17,932 bases of DNA from Podochytrium sp. JEL0797 (taxonomy: Eukaryota > Chytridiomycota > Chytridiomycetes > Chytridiales > Chytriomycetaceae), in NCBI GenBank assembly GCA_027596195.1, contig JADGJG010000497.1:1-17932 (forward strand), given 5' to 3'. Positions within the stretch are counted from its first letter, which is position 1; every line of letters begins with the position of its first letter. This document shows, one piece after another, positions 9,201 through 17,854 of this stretch. Under the pieces are notes generated by a model that was not told the origin of the DNA, made no database searches, and saw only the letters and a program-made list of their open reading frames with translations. The position numbers and the translations under genes were made by a program.

Positions 9201-10688
9201 CGTCCATCTATGCATATATATTGTATGTGTGAGTGGGGGAAACGCCGTTTCGGGGGGGGCAGACAAGATGTTACCTCATCCGACTTCACATCAGCACTCT
9301 TCTCGCCACCACCAGCACCCACTTGAACCACACCAACAACATCGCCACCACCTCCACCACCTCCAAACGCAGATTCCTCGCGTTCCATACGATCCAACTT
9401 TTCCAGAATCTCGCGCTCAAACGATCCCAGTTTCGATTCGAGGTTGGTCAAGTCGCGATCGACGGATGAGGCCGTATCCGTAGTGCCGTGAGCCACCTCT
9501 TCTGCCTCCGGTACCTCCTCGTGCTCGTCTTCTCGGATATCCACAAACTTGAGTCCTTCTTCGTTCACCTTGGAATCGACAAAAAGTCAGCAAAAGCGAT
9601 GCTTCTCTTGAATTGATGTGTTACCTCATCCCCATCAACATCCACATTCGCCTCCACCCCCGCCTCCAAGTCAGCATCGTCCAGCTTTGCCGGCACAACA
9701 GAACCCGACTCCTCCCCCCCACCCTCCCCACCTTCCTCCTCCCGCTCCATCCGCTCCAGTTTTTGGAGAAACTCGCGCTCAAAGGATCCAAGATTCGATT
9801 CTGCATCTGCTGTTGCTGTTGTTGCGCTCGGTTTTGAAGGATTAGAAGGACGCTGCTGTGCGACAATAATGGGTGTGTCCGAGACGGGCATGTCGAAGGA
9901 TACGGGTGTTTTGCCTTTGTGGTCTACAGAGGGCAGTGGTGTATTGTCGGAGGATGCGATGGCGAGTGCTGGTGGGAGGAGTATGTGAGGATTCGATTCG
10001 ATTTACGCAGAGGAAGCGAGGGGAGGGATTTCGATGCGGATCAGGTTGCGTGTGAAAGGCACGTCCAGCTGATTCTTTGATGACGGGGATCGGCCAACGC
10101 CATGTCGCAGGATTCCAGATTCGCAAAAACAAAGGAGGACAACACGCACCTTTCTGATCGAGAAGGGCATTCCCTTGGTCATCGACTTCTTCTCGGATAT
10201 CGATAAACTTGAGGCCTTCTTCGTTGACCTGTGATGAGAGAGAGAAAGGGTGTGAGTGAGAACAAAACAGAATCAACTCGCATTCACCTCATCGCCATCG
10301 GGATCCACAAGGCGATGCAGGGCCGCATCCTTGTCCTTTGCAAAGGCAGCCCGGAGAGAGTCATTTGCGGTTTCAGCTCGCTGAGCATCGATGCATTCCT
10401 GGACATCTAAAGACCATCGTTAGTAGCCAGACAGGAGCCAACAAGCAACTCGCACTACTCACACGCCCTTCGCCTCTGCACAATCTCTCTCGCCTGAGGT
10501 GCCGATCGATCCACAAAGTAGTTAGCACCCAGCGAGACCTTGAGCTCGTTGGTGTGGACCAGGACCCCGCGCATGAAGGCCTTGGGACCCACTGGGATGT
10601 TGTGTGGACGGGTTGTTGTTTGCGGCGCGTCGATGAGGAAGGCATCGAGTGTGGAGTATGCCTCGAGCAAAGATTCGAGCTGTTGCAT
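6216..10688 (-). CDS. URI1: URI/Bud27 homologue (unconventional prefoldin), greatly expanded
   Basis: Eight exons on the minus strand (10688-10463, 10406-10288, 10228-10150, 9968-9625, 9568-9275, 9207-8290, 8218-8114, 8030-6216) give 1299 aa, against about 535 in human URI1 and about 800 in yeast Bud27. Start: ATG 10688, with an in-frame TGA at 10719-10721 upstream. Residues 1-115 are an alpha-prefoldin domain with the diagnostic core IPVGPKAFMRGVLVHTNE...LGANYFVDRSAPQA. A module of NEEGLKF[IV]DIREE followed by SFEREFLQKLERMEREE then occurs three times (116-256, 257-354, 355-420). Next come an acidic stretch, an NPGDFYKRMKFVVDA box matching the URI central motif, KKSVSF (771-776, RVxF-like), and nine copies of [KR]VSKFK.[AD]R (about 858-1135). 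Family role: cytoplasmic assembly of RNA polymerases with R2TP and TOR-linked signalling. The last intron's acceptor is AAG. Confidence 0.9.
6222..6227 (+). terminator. AATAAA poly(A) signal of the plus-strand gene inside the URI coding end
   Basis: AATAAA occurs 9 nt after the stop (6211-6213) of the coiled-coil gene. On the other strand these same bases are codons for the last residues of the URI homologue (TTTATT within ...REEFIE). The two convergent stop codons are separated by only 6214-6215. Confidence 0.55.
6695..7545 (-). repeat. Nine-copy SKFK[AG].RQ motif array with a 201-bp higher-order repeat
   Basis: Within the last URI exon, [KR]VS[KQ]FK followed by two variable residues and R occurs nine times, first at about 7511-7541 and last at about 6697-6735. 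Copies alternate between PPKVSKFKAARQAG and QPRVSKFKADRQA types, so the real period is a 67-residue (201-bp) pair. The clearest two pairs are offset by exactly 201 bp (for example GCAACAACCGACTCAG at 6961 and 7162). Linkers are Ala/Val/Pro-rich. Human URI carries one such motif at its extreme C-terminus. Confidence 0.85.
7788..7805 (-). other. RVxF-like PP1 docking motif KKSVSF in the URI homologue
   Basis: These codons encode KKSVSF, followed by SQE. They fit the [RK]-x(0,1)-[VI]-x-[FW] PP1-binding consensus, with the basic lead and acidic trail usual for such sites. Human URI binds PP1-gamma, so a docking motif is expected. Binding itself is inferred. Confidence 0.45.
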
Positions 10689-10725
10689 TGCTTTGTTTGC
10701 CAAAAGAAAAAAAAGAATTCACGAA
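10689..10725. promoter_or_regulatory. 37-bp head-to-head intergenic region (URI / aspartic protease)
   Basis: Only 37 bp separate the ATG of the URI homologue (minus, 10688) from the ATG of the aspartic protease (plus, 10726). The spacer carries an A-rich tract (AAAAGAAAAAAAAG), a common nucleosome-excluding element in fungal promoters. There is no room for two separate core promoters, so at least one transcript probably begins within the partner's 5' end, or has a leaderless-type very short 5'UTR. Confidence 0.55.
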
Positions 10726-12394
<1,669 letters not shown>

Positions 12395-13091
12395 TTTTTT
12401 TTATTTTTTGCGAGAAGGGGATTTCGAGGAAGAAAGTAAGAATGAACTCTGCGTTGTTTTCTTTGTTATTTTGTGGCTTTATTTTTGATGAGTTCAAAAT
12501 GATTTTGAAATGATGACTGCACTGGCGAGAAAGGATGATGCTGGAGGAGAACTCGATTTTTCGTTTCCAATTTTCTCCTCGAAACCACTCGCAAGACACT
12601 CTTTGCACACTCTCTTCGCTTTCGCAGCAGACACAAAGACTTGATTGCTTTCTGTCTCCTTTGCCCTCTTTCTACTCTCAGCGTAACAGTCTCTCCCAAG
12701 TTTACAGGGTGAGTTGTTGTCAAGAAATAGCGAACCCTTACTGACCCCCCTTCTCTCTCCTTCTCCCACCCAGGGCCTTACAACCTCTGTCTTTCAATCG
12801 CCACACTGGTGAGTTCGCTGCCCACACGCCCTTGCTCTCTCCCGCGGGGGATCGCTCTCGAAATTAATTCTTTTCTTTGGATCCAGGTTAAGCTTCTTGT
12901 CCTCTTTCTCTGGTCATCTGCCTCGTGCTCCTCCCGCTCAAACGATAGTGACAATAATAATATCAATTATTATTGATCGCTGCAAGACAAAGTTCAAACA
13001 AGCAAACACTGCACCCCTCAGCTTCCAAAGCAACCAACACTCCTCTCTCTTTCTCTTTCCCGTTCTTTCCCTTCTGAAACGAGCCGGAAAA
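12395..13091 (+). promoter_or_regulatory. Protease 3'UTR, antizyme promoter and spliced antizyme 5'UTR
   Basis: After the protease stop there is a T-rich 3'UTR without a clear AATAAA, then promoter sequence. From about 12600 the plus strand is pyrimidine-rich and carries two convincing 5'UTR introns: 12709-12773 (65 nt, donor GTGAGT, acceptor CACCCAG) and 12809-12886 (78 nt, donor GTGAGT, acceptor ATCCAG). If the leader begins after 12600 it contains no ATG before 13092 once spliced. A perfect 10-bp hairpin lies at 12952-12975. A 69-codon frame from ATG 12535 would be upstream of, or a uORF in, a longer transcript; I see no evidence that it is a gene. Confidence 0.6.
12952..12975 (+). other. 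Perfect A/T hairpin in the antizyme 5'UTR
   Basis: CAATAATAAT and ATTATTATTG are exact reverse complements flanking the four bases ATCA. This gives a 10-bp stem and tetraloop 117 nt before the antizyme start codon, in the exonic part of the leader. It is nearly all A/U in RNA, so it may be weak as RNA; as DNA it could be a palindromic protein-binding site. Confidence 0.6.
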
Positions 13092-14142
13092 ATGATGTAA
13101 GTCTTTGTTTCCACCCCCCTCCCCCCATGCGCCGGGGCACACACCACCCTCCGTCACAATCTCCACTCGTAATGAAATTTTTTCACCTCGTCACCATCAT
13201 TCCACTTTCATCCCCCTTGATCCCTCCCACACTCCACTCACAATCAAACCCACAAAACAGAGTGACCTCCAATAATACAACCCAATCCACATTCCGCACC
13301 CTTTCCACCGAGTACCCCACCCCATCCTCGACCCACCCAACCCCCACAAACTACACGAGCTTCCACCCGCGTCCAAGCGTAACCTCCGCCCACCCTTCCG
13401 ACCCCGTCGTCGCAACCTGCGCGATCCGCCCCGTCTCCGCTTCCGCTGCCGGCGTCTCGGCGGCGTACTGCTTCACGTTGGGTACGAAAGTCGGGTGGCA
13501 TTCCTGACATTCGCTCACGGCAGACCCCCGGTGGAGGAAGGCACCAAGGTGGGGGTGGAGGAGGAGGGTTGGCGATGATGGGGGTTGGTTCTGGTGTAGG
13601 GGGGTATGGTTGTGTAGGGAAGGTAGGGGAAGGGGTTGGAGAGGATGCGATGGGGTCGTTTGCGTTTATTAACGAGATGGAAGGTGCGCTTGAGAGTGCG
13701 CGGGAACGGGCTGTTCAGGTGGTTTCGATTAGGGCCAAGACGGTTGGGGAGGAGGTGATGTTGTGGCCTGGGTTTTTGACGGATCGGAAGACAATGTTTA
13801 TTCATGTTCCGTTGTCGTTTTTGCAGCCTGTTGCTTCTGCTGCTGCTGCTGGGAGTGCGGGTGGTGGTGGGTTTGGGTTTAGGGAGAGTGTTGTAGCGGT
13901 TTTGGAGTTGGCGGAGGATGTGTTGGGGGTGCAGAGTTTGGTTGTGTGTTTGGATAAGGATCGTGAGGATTTGGGTGCGTTTTTATGATGATTTTTTTTT
14001 GAGTTGGGTTTTCTTGCCGACTAACGGTGTTTTTTTTGTAGCTACGCTGATTCGCTCGTTCCTGTTTGTTGGATTTGAGCTTGTGCATCCTTCTGTGTAT
14101 GATGCGACCAACAAGTTTGTGCTCGTGGGGTCGTCTTTCTGA
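13092..14142 (+). CDS. OAZ1: Ornithine decarboxylase antizyme, made by +1 programmed frameshifting
   Basis: Exons 13092-13096, 13261-13974 and 14042-14142. The first exon holds only ATG plus two bases; intron 13097-13260 (donor GTAAGT, acceptor AAACAG) joins ATG-AT to A-GTG (M-I-V-T-S). ORF1 runs 83 codons to TCC-TGA at 13502-13507. ORF2 is in the +1 frame: skipping T13505 gives Asp (GAC) and 189 more residues, 272 aa in all. Just after the shift is TPGGGR, like the PGGR segment of known antizymes. The C-terminal ~95 residues are the antizyme domain (MFIHVP, VVAVLELAEDVLGVQSLVVCLDKDRED, then LIRSFLFVGFELVHP). Intron 13975-14041 has a CTAAC branch. Antizyme binds ODC monomers, delivers them to the proteasome without ubiquitin and blocks polyamine uptake; high polyamine raises the frameshift. 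A Gly-rich linker (105-125) is unusual. Confidence 0.93.
13502..13508 (+). promoter_or_regulatory. +1 ribosomal frameshift site TCC-TGA-C
   Basis: The ORF1 codon TCC is followed by TGA and then C. TCC-TGA is the shift site of most antizyme genes, and UGA followed by C is a leaky termination context in eukaryotes. Reading TCC, skipping the T and continuing GAC leads straight into the antizyme domain frame, with no other stop until 14140. TGG lies two codons upstream, as in many antizymes. Confidence 0.92.
13524..13556 (+). promoter_or_regulatory. Candidate stem-loop stimulating the frameshift
   Basis: ACCCCC (13524-13529) can pair with GGGGGT (13551-13556), and GGTG (13530-13533) with CACC (13542-13545). 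The result is a 10-bp stem with an 8-nt loop and a 5-nt bulge (13546-13550) on the 3' side. It begins 16 nt after the stop codon. Known antizyme stimulators are pseudoknots or conserved 3' elements at similar short distances. Pairing is seen by eye; function is inferred. Confidence 0.4.
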
Positions 14143-14254
14143 GCTGTTTTTTCTTTTTATCTTTTTGTCGTTTTCTTGTTTCTTGTTGTTTCGAAGTATT
14201 ATTGTTTTGATTTGTTGAAGGCGGCGGAAGAGAGGTTTTTCTTTTGTTTTGGAA

Positions 14255-14517
14255 ATGGCGGAAACGGAGCAACAAACATGGCTGCGCGAAGCGTTACGAT
14301 CGAGTAAGACCGAACCCTTACGTGCATTCCACCCCAACAACTCACCCTTCCACAAAAGACGAACGCATCCTCACCCTCATGCAAGGCCTCGCCGCGAACG
14401 GATGCGCGTTCGTGAAGCCAGGACAAATCAGCGTATCGCCGTGCAAGGACTCGCCGAACCTCGCGGGCGGGTTTCATCCGCAAGTTGGGGTATGGTTTTT
14501 GGCGTGTTGGGTGGTGA

Positions 14518-14552
<35 letters not shown>

Positions 14553-15116
14553 GGGTATGATTGGATCGAAGCTCACGTCCCCCTCTTTGTATCGACTTTT
14601 CAAGATCCGGTTATGCGAAGAGTTTATGAACACCAAAGAAATCCTCGAAGACACGCTCACACATGAAGTATTCTCTTCCCCCACTTCGTCTTCCCTTGTG
14701 CCTTCGAGCAGGATTACAAACAAACCAACCCCCGACACCATTTTAGCTCGTCCACGCGTACGACTGGTGCACAATGGACTGGGACCTTAACAACTTGCAC
14801 CACCAAGCGTGTTCGGAAGTACGCGCGGGGCTCTTGAGTGGAGACTGTCGGTTAACGATGGAGCTGCGACGGGGAAAGTTTCCCATGAAGCTCGGACAAA
14901 GGCGGATTGACGTGAGTCGTTTGTGGTTGCCCTGGCGGTACTTCATATCAAAACTGAGTTTGGAATTTCTAGGACTGCGTGAAACGAAGGGCGATTCTGT
15001 CGTTGCTTGGGAATCCGAATTGCCGGGACCGGGAGCAAGCGAAGGCGGCTGTGGAGAAGGTGTTTGAGTCGTGTTCAAAGGATAAGGCGCCTTTTTCCGA
15101 TGCTGTGCCGTTGTAA
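14255..15116 (+). CDS. ATP23: Mitochondrial inner-membrane metallopeptidase Atp23
   Basis: Five exons (14255-14303, 14359-14489, 14605-14667, 14747-14911, 14973-15116) give 183 aa. Introns are 55, 115, 79 and 61 nt with phases 1, 0, 0, 0. Family signatures in order: [21 protein letters not shown] containing the zinc-binding HEXXH (H80-E81-L-V-H84), [37 protein letters not shown] and a C-terminal VFESC...PF. In yeast Atp23 faces the intermembrane space, trims the Atp6 precursor and chaperones Fo assembly; it also degrades Ups1-type lipid-transfer proteins. The protein is shorter than yeast Atp23 (227 aa), mainly at the N-terminus, and has no obvious presequence, as usual for intermembrane-space proteins with many cysteines. 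Intron 3 falls between Glu and Leu of HEXXH. The gene follows antizyme by 112 bp. Confidence 0.92.
14519..14548 (+). repeat. (TG)15 microsatellite in ATP23 intron 2
   Basis: Fifteen perfect TG units lie inside the intron 14490-14604, 57 nt upstream of its acceptor. UG repeats near splice sites can affect splicing and are length-variable, so this is a likely polymorphic marker. This intron is among the longest in the gene. Confidence 0.95.
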
Positions 15117-15133
15117 TGTGGATATTATTTCAT

Positions 15134-15319
15134 TTATGCATTATTCGTGCTTCGAAAGGCTTGAACGAGGACGATGTCGTCGGCCCAACGCGTAAACGCA
15201 TATTGCTCATCTGGGATTCCATGTCGGTGCATTTGACCGAACTGATAGAAACCTGTCTCGCGAACTCGCGCCGCGGCCTTTTCCTTGGTCATTTCGCTGC
15301 GAAATTGTCCCCTTGTCAT
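15134..15319 (-). CDS. Possible small protein (61 aa) or last exon of an undetected gene
   Basis: An ATG at 15319 opens a 61-codon frame ending in TAA at 15134-15136, 17 bp from the ATP23 stop on the other strand. The product begins MTRGQFRSEMTKEK and continues with a charged, aromatic-containing stretch (ETGFYQFGQMHRHG, FTRWADDIVLVQAF). It looks like a compact helical polypeptide rather than shadow sequence, and it resembles in style the small accessory subunits of mitochondrial complexes. An upstream in-frame stop (TGA) lies near 15356-15358, so the frame is closed unless an exon is joined by splicing. A second minus-strand frame (15476 downward) overlaps it out of phase and may be an upstream exon, but I could not find a junction that keeps frame. 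No family recognised. Confidence 0.35.
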   Translation of the reverse strand: MTRGQFRSEMTKEKAAARVRETGFYQFGQMHRHGIPDEQYAFTRWADDIVLVQAFRSTNNA

Positions 15320-15363
15320 TTTTCCCAAAGTTACTTTTGGCCCAGGGTCCCGCCCTCATTCCA

Positions 15364-15389
15364 GATGACCCCGAAATCTCGGGGTCATC
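15364..15389. repeat. Perfect 11-bp inverted repeat with 4-nt loop
   Basis: GATGACCCCGA (15364-15374) and TCGGGGTCATC (15379-15389) are exact reverse complements around AATC. The stem is GC-rich enough to fold in RNA from either strand. It lies 45 bp upstream of the ATG of the small minus-strand ORF and about 250 bp past the ATP23 stop. It could be a regulatory palindrome, an RNA hairpin in the leader of the small gene, or a 3'-end structure. Confidence 0.85.
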
Positions 15390-15695
15390 CATCAAAAATG
15401 AATCTTTTCCTCTTCCCATCTCAACGGCACCGGCCTCCCCCATCTTGAGGAGGATACCAATCGAATGAGAATTCACAGGGCTATGATATTTGTAACTTTG
15501 AAGCAGATTGAGTAAAAATTGGCGAACTTCGTTTTTTGATTGATTCAGGCAGCCAAATAGCTGATTATTTCAACTATCTTCGTTTCATATGGCCACATGC
15601 ATGTATTGGATTGATTTTTCGCCATTGTAGGAGGAAGGGGTGATGCATTCACAAGTGAAGTTAGTGGCCGTCACATGACTCGCATTACAAATAAC

Positions 15696-15701
15696 TTTAT
15701 T
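15696..15701 (-). terminator. Poly(A) signal AATAAA
   Basis: On the minus strand AATAAA begins 7 nt after the TAG stop (15708-15710) of the 664-aa gene. Its closeness to the stop supports the hand-built last exon. Confidence 0.65.
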
Positions 15702-15707
15702 TCAAAA

Positions 15708-17854
15708 CTAATCGTCCGTCTGATACGCCCGTTTTTGTTTGACAATCCTTGCATGCTGGCTTGGAATTAGTGTGGGCTCATTTACAGTCGACAGAGTCTT
15801 ATCCACCAGCCTCTTTCTCTTTGGACCTCCATTTGCAGGGCGCTCGTCGGTCCAGTTCAGGCAATACCTATCCTCATTCGACCTGTCAACGTAAACTCTA
15901 AATTGCCGGTTAGAAAATACTCAAAAACTCGAGTCGCGAACTTACTGGTCCCTGCTGCTACGTGGCATAGAAAATCCCCGTTCCTCGCGCGTCATATTCT
16001 CCACTTGCTGAACGAAAAGAACCTTGTCGAGAGCGCTCAGTAGCTGCTCTTTGGTGGATTTATCGTTATAGCCAGTTCCAGTATATCGATCGGTGTATCG
16101 GACCTTGTTATGAACCTGAAAATATATTAGCTCAAAGTGATTCAGCCTTGATTCAGTCTCAATATTAGATACCTGTTCGCAAGAATCCGACGACGTTGCG
16201 CGACCGTTCAAAACACAGACATTGTTTTGAATCCCACGGCTAATGATTTCCTGCTCCGCCAATTCCTCTGCTCCAAACTTGGCGAAGCTGGATAAAAAGA
16301 GATGGTCCTCCATACGAAGATAACTACAGCAAATTCTGATCACAGAATAAACAGTTGTCTGAGGGATGCCTCTGAAGTGCGAGTTGGTGGCGGTTTGGGG
16401 GTCTCGCATGAGTGGCCCAAAAATTTCCAGGAAGTAGGAGCAGCAAAGGTGAAGGTTCGACCGCCTTTCAGGTATCGTGAGGTGTCGCGCGTCCACGGCT
16501 TGGTAGAGTCTTGCAACATTACGGAAAAGGCGGCCGGCTTCTGGATGGACGGAATCGATGGCATCCAAGCAAGCTGGAGTTAAGAGATTCTGCAGCACTT
16601 TGACGTCTTGCGGATTGCGGTTGTGGAACGTAGGAGACAAGACGCTTGGATATAAGTCCGAAACCTTGTGGAGAATGCCGGCAGGAAAATAAGACTCGAT
16701 TCCGTGGTCCTCAACATGCTTCACCAAGTTTTTAGTTGAGTGAGGCAGATCGTAGATGGTGAAGAAGGGGTAGGTAGGGATCAATGGATGAATTGCAGGG
16801 CCGCAAAGGGATTCGTTGAGAGGGAGGGGGCTGTTTGTTCGCGTTTGCGTTTCAGAGAGTGCTGAAATGAGTCTGATGTGGTGGATAGCGTCGGTAGTAT
16901 CGGCTCTGAGCCGCAGCAGAGACTGAGTGACAGCTTTACTCGAGTTGGGAACTGCTTGCACCACTAGCTTTTCACCAAGTTCTAGAACCGCAATGAAAAT
17001 TGCATATGGTGCGGTTGAAGGAGAGATGACGACAAAGTCTTCGTCGGCGTAGTGCTTCATACATGGCTGCAAAGAGTCCAGAATGACGCAAGCAAGACTC
17101 GACGCGACGCTCTGCACATATTTTGCGGTGTCCAAGTGAGAGTGCATGCTCTCGTAAAAAGATCCCAAACCCCTCTCCAGGCTCGACTTGACAACGCATT
17201 TCCATGACGGATCTCGATCGACGCAGTCTTGAAATTCCCGCTTGGCAGCTTCAGCGCGAGCCAGGGATTCCGAGGCCCGAGTTTTTGCAGCATCTCGCTT
17301 CTTATTGGCCTCCTTAACCTATACAATCATTTTAATTACTAGTTAAAGAAAAGAACTGAATTTACCTCGGAAATCCCACCACTTTTGGCCTTCCTCAAAT
17401 CCGTCGCCAATTTGGCCGCAGCAGCCAACTGGTTGACTTCATCGCACGCACGCTGATGCTGAAGTTGGGAATCGCGAACGAGAACAAGAGCTGGTTCAAG
17501 TGAAGGGTGTTGACGGAGTTTTGGGTTCAACTTGGAGTAATCCTCCAGCAGTAGACCGAAAATGATCGTCCCAAGATTGTCAAACTTCGTAGCTTCGAGC
17601 ATTTCCATACCATCATCCGTCACCAGCTCCTGCTCGTCTGGAAACCCACCGTCATTTCTTCCAATCGCTTGGTTGTAGGCAGCAACAGCTTCAAAAAGAC
17701 CAACGAGTTCGCCAGTGTCGGCATCAACCTCGTCGTTCGCCTTCACGCGTTCGAGGGCCTTCTTCAAATTCTTGAGGGCCGTCGAATTGGTGCGCTTGGC
17801 AGCCTTGACGCGAGGACGCGGTTCATCACGGGAAAAAGAGGTGGATTGCTCCAT
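15708..17854 (-). CDS. Unrecognised 664-aa protein with central coiled coil and basic tail
   Basis: Exons on the minus strand: 17854-17366, 17318-16173, 16115-15946 and 15897-15708. Introns are 17319-17365 (47 nt, donor GTAAAT, TATAG acceptor, CTAGTAAT-like branch), 16116-16172 (57 nt) and 15898-15945 (48 nt, donor GTAAGT, CTAAC branch, TTTAG). The N-terminus is basic (MEQSTSFSRDEPRPRVKAAKR). Residues about 110-205 are Ala/Glu/Lys/Arg-rich and likely helical or coiled coil (LAAAAKLATDLRKAKS, then EANKKRDAAKTRASESLARAEAAKREF). A larger globular part follows, without membrane helices. The C-terminus holds a PKRKR nuclear-localisation-like patch. Exon 4 adds 63 residues after the frame that seems to end at 15942. 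I do not recognise the family. Its codon use is more A/T-balanced than its neighbours. Confidence 0.75.
16116..16172 (-). other. Stop-free 57-nt intron within the 664-aa gene
   Basis: Minus strand: after CAG comes GTATCT, then an A/T-rich stretch with GAGCTAAT 8-15 nt before TTTTCAG. The length is a multiple of three with no in-frame stop, so the intron is invisible to ORF finding; unspliced it would insert 19 residues (VSNIETESRLNHFELIYFQ). The branch and acceptor are strong, the donor moderate. Confidence 0.65.

Larger units (their letters stand above)
15320..15707. other. Intergenic region between the small minus ORF and the next minus gene
   Basis: This holds an 11-bp GC-rich palindrome at 15364-15389, a 90-codon minus-strand frame (15476 down to 15207) of doubtful coding value, and, from about 15480 to 15700, A/T-richer sequence with nothing I can assign. 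The AATAAA of the gene ending at 15708 lies at 15696-15701 on the minus strand. Confidence 0.5.

Noticed and set aside
12535..12744. 69-aa frame upstream of antizyme as a gene
   Set aside because: It crosses a good 5'UTR intron donor at 12709, has no recognised similarity and is probably promoter sequence.
13569..13988. 139-aa frame as an independent gene
   Set aside because: It is antizyme ORF2: its start is an internal TTG, the frame extends upstream to the TCC-TGA shift site, and its apparent stop lies inside an intron.
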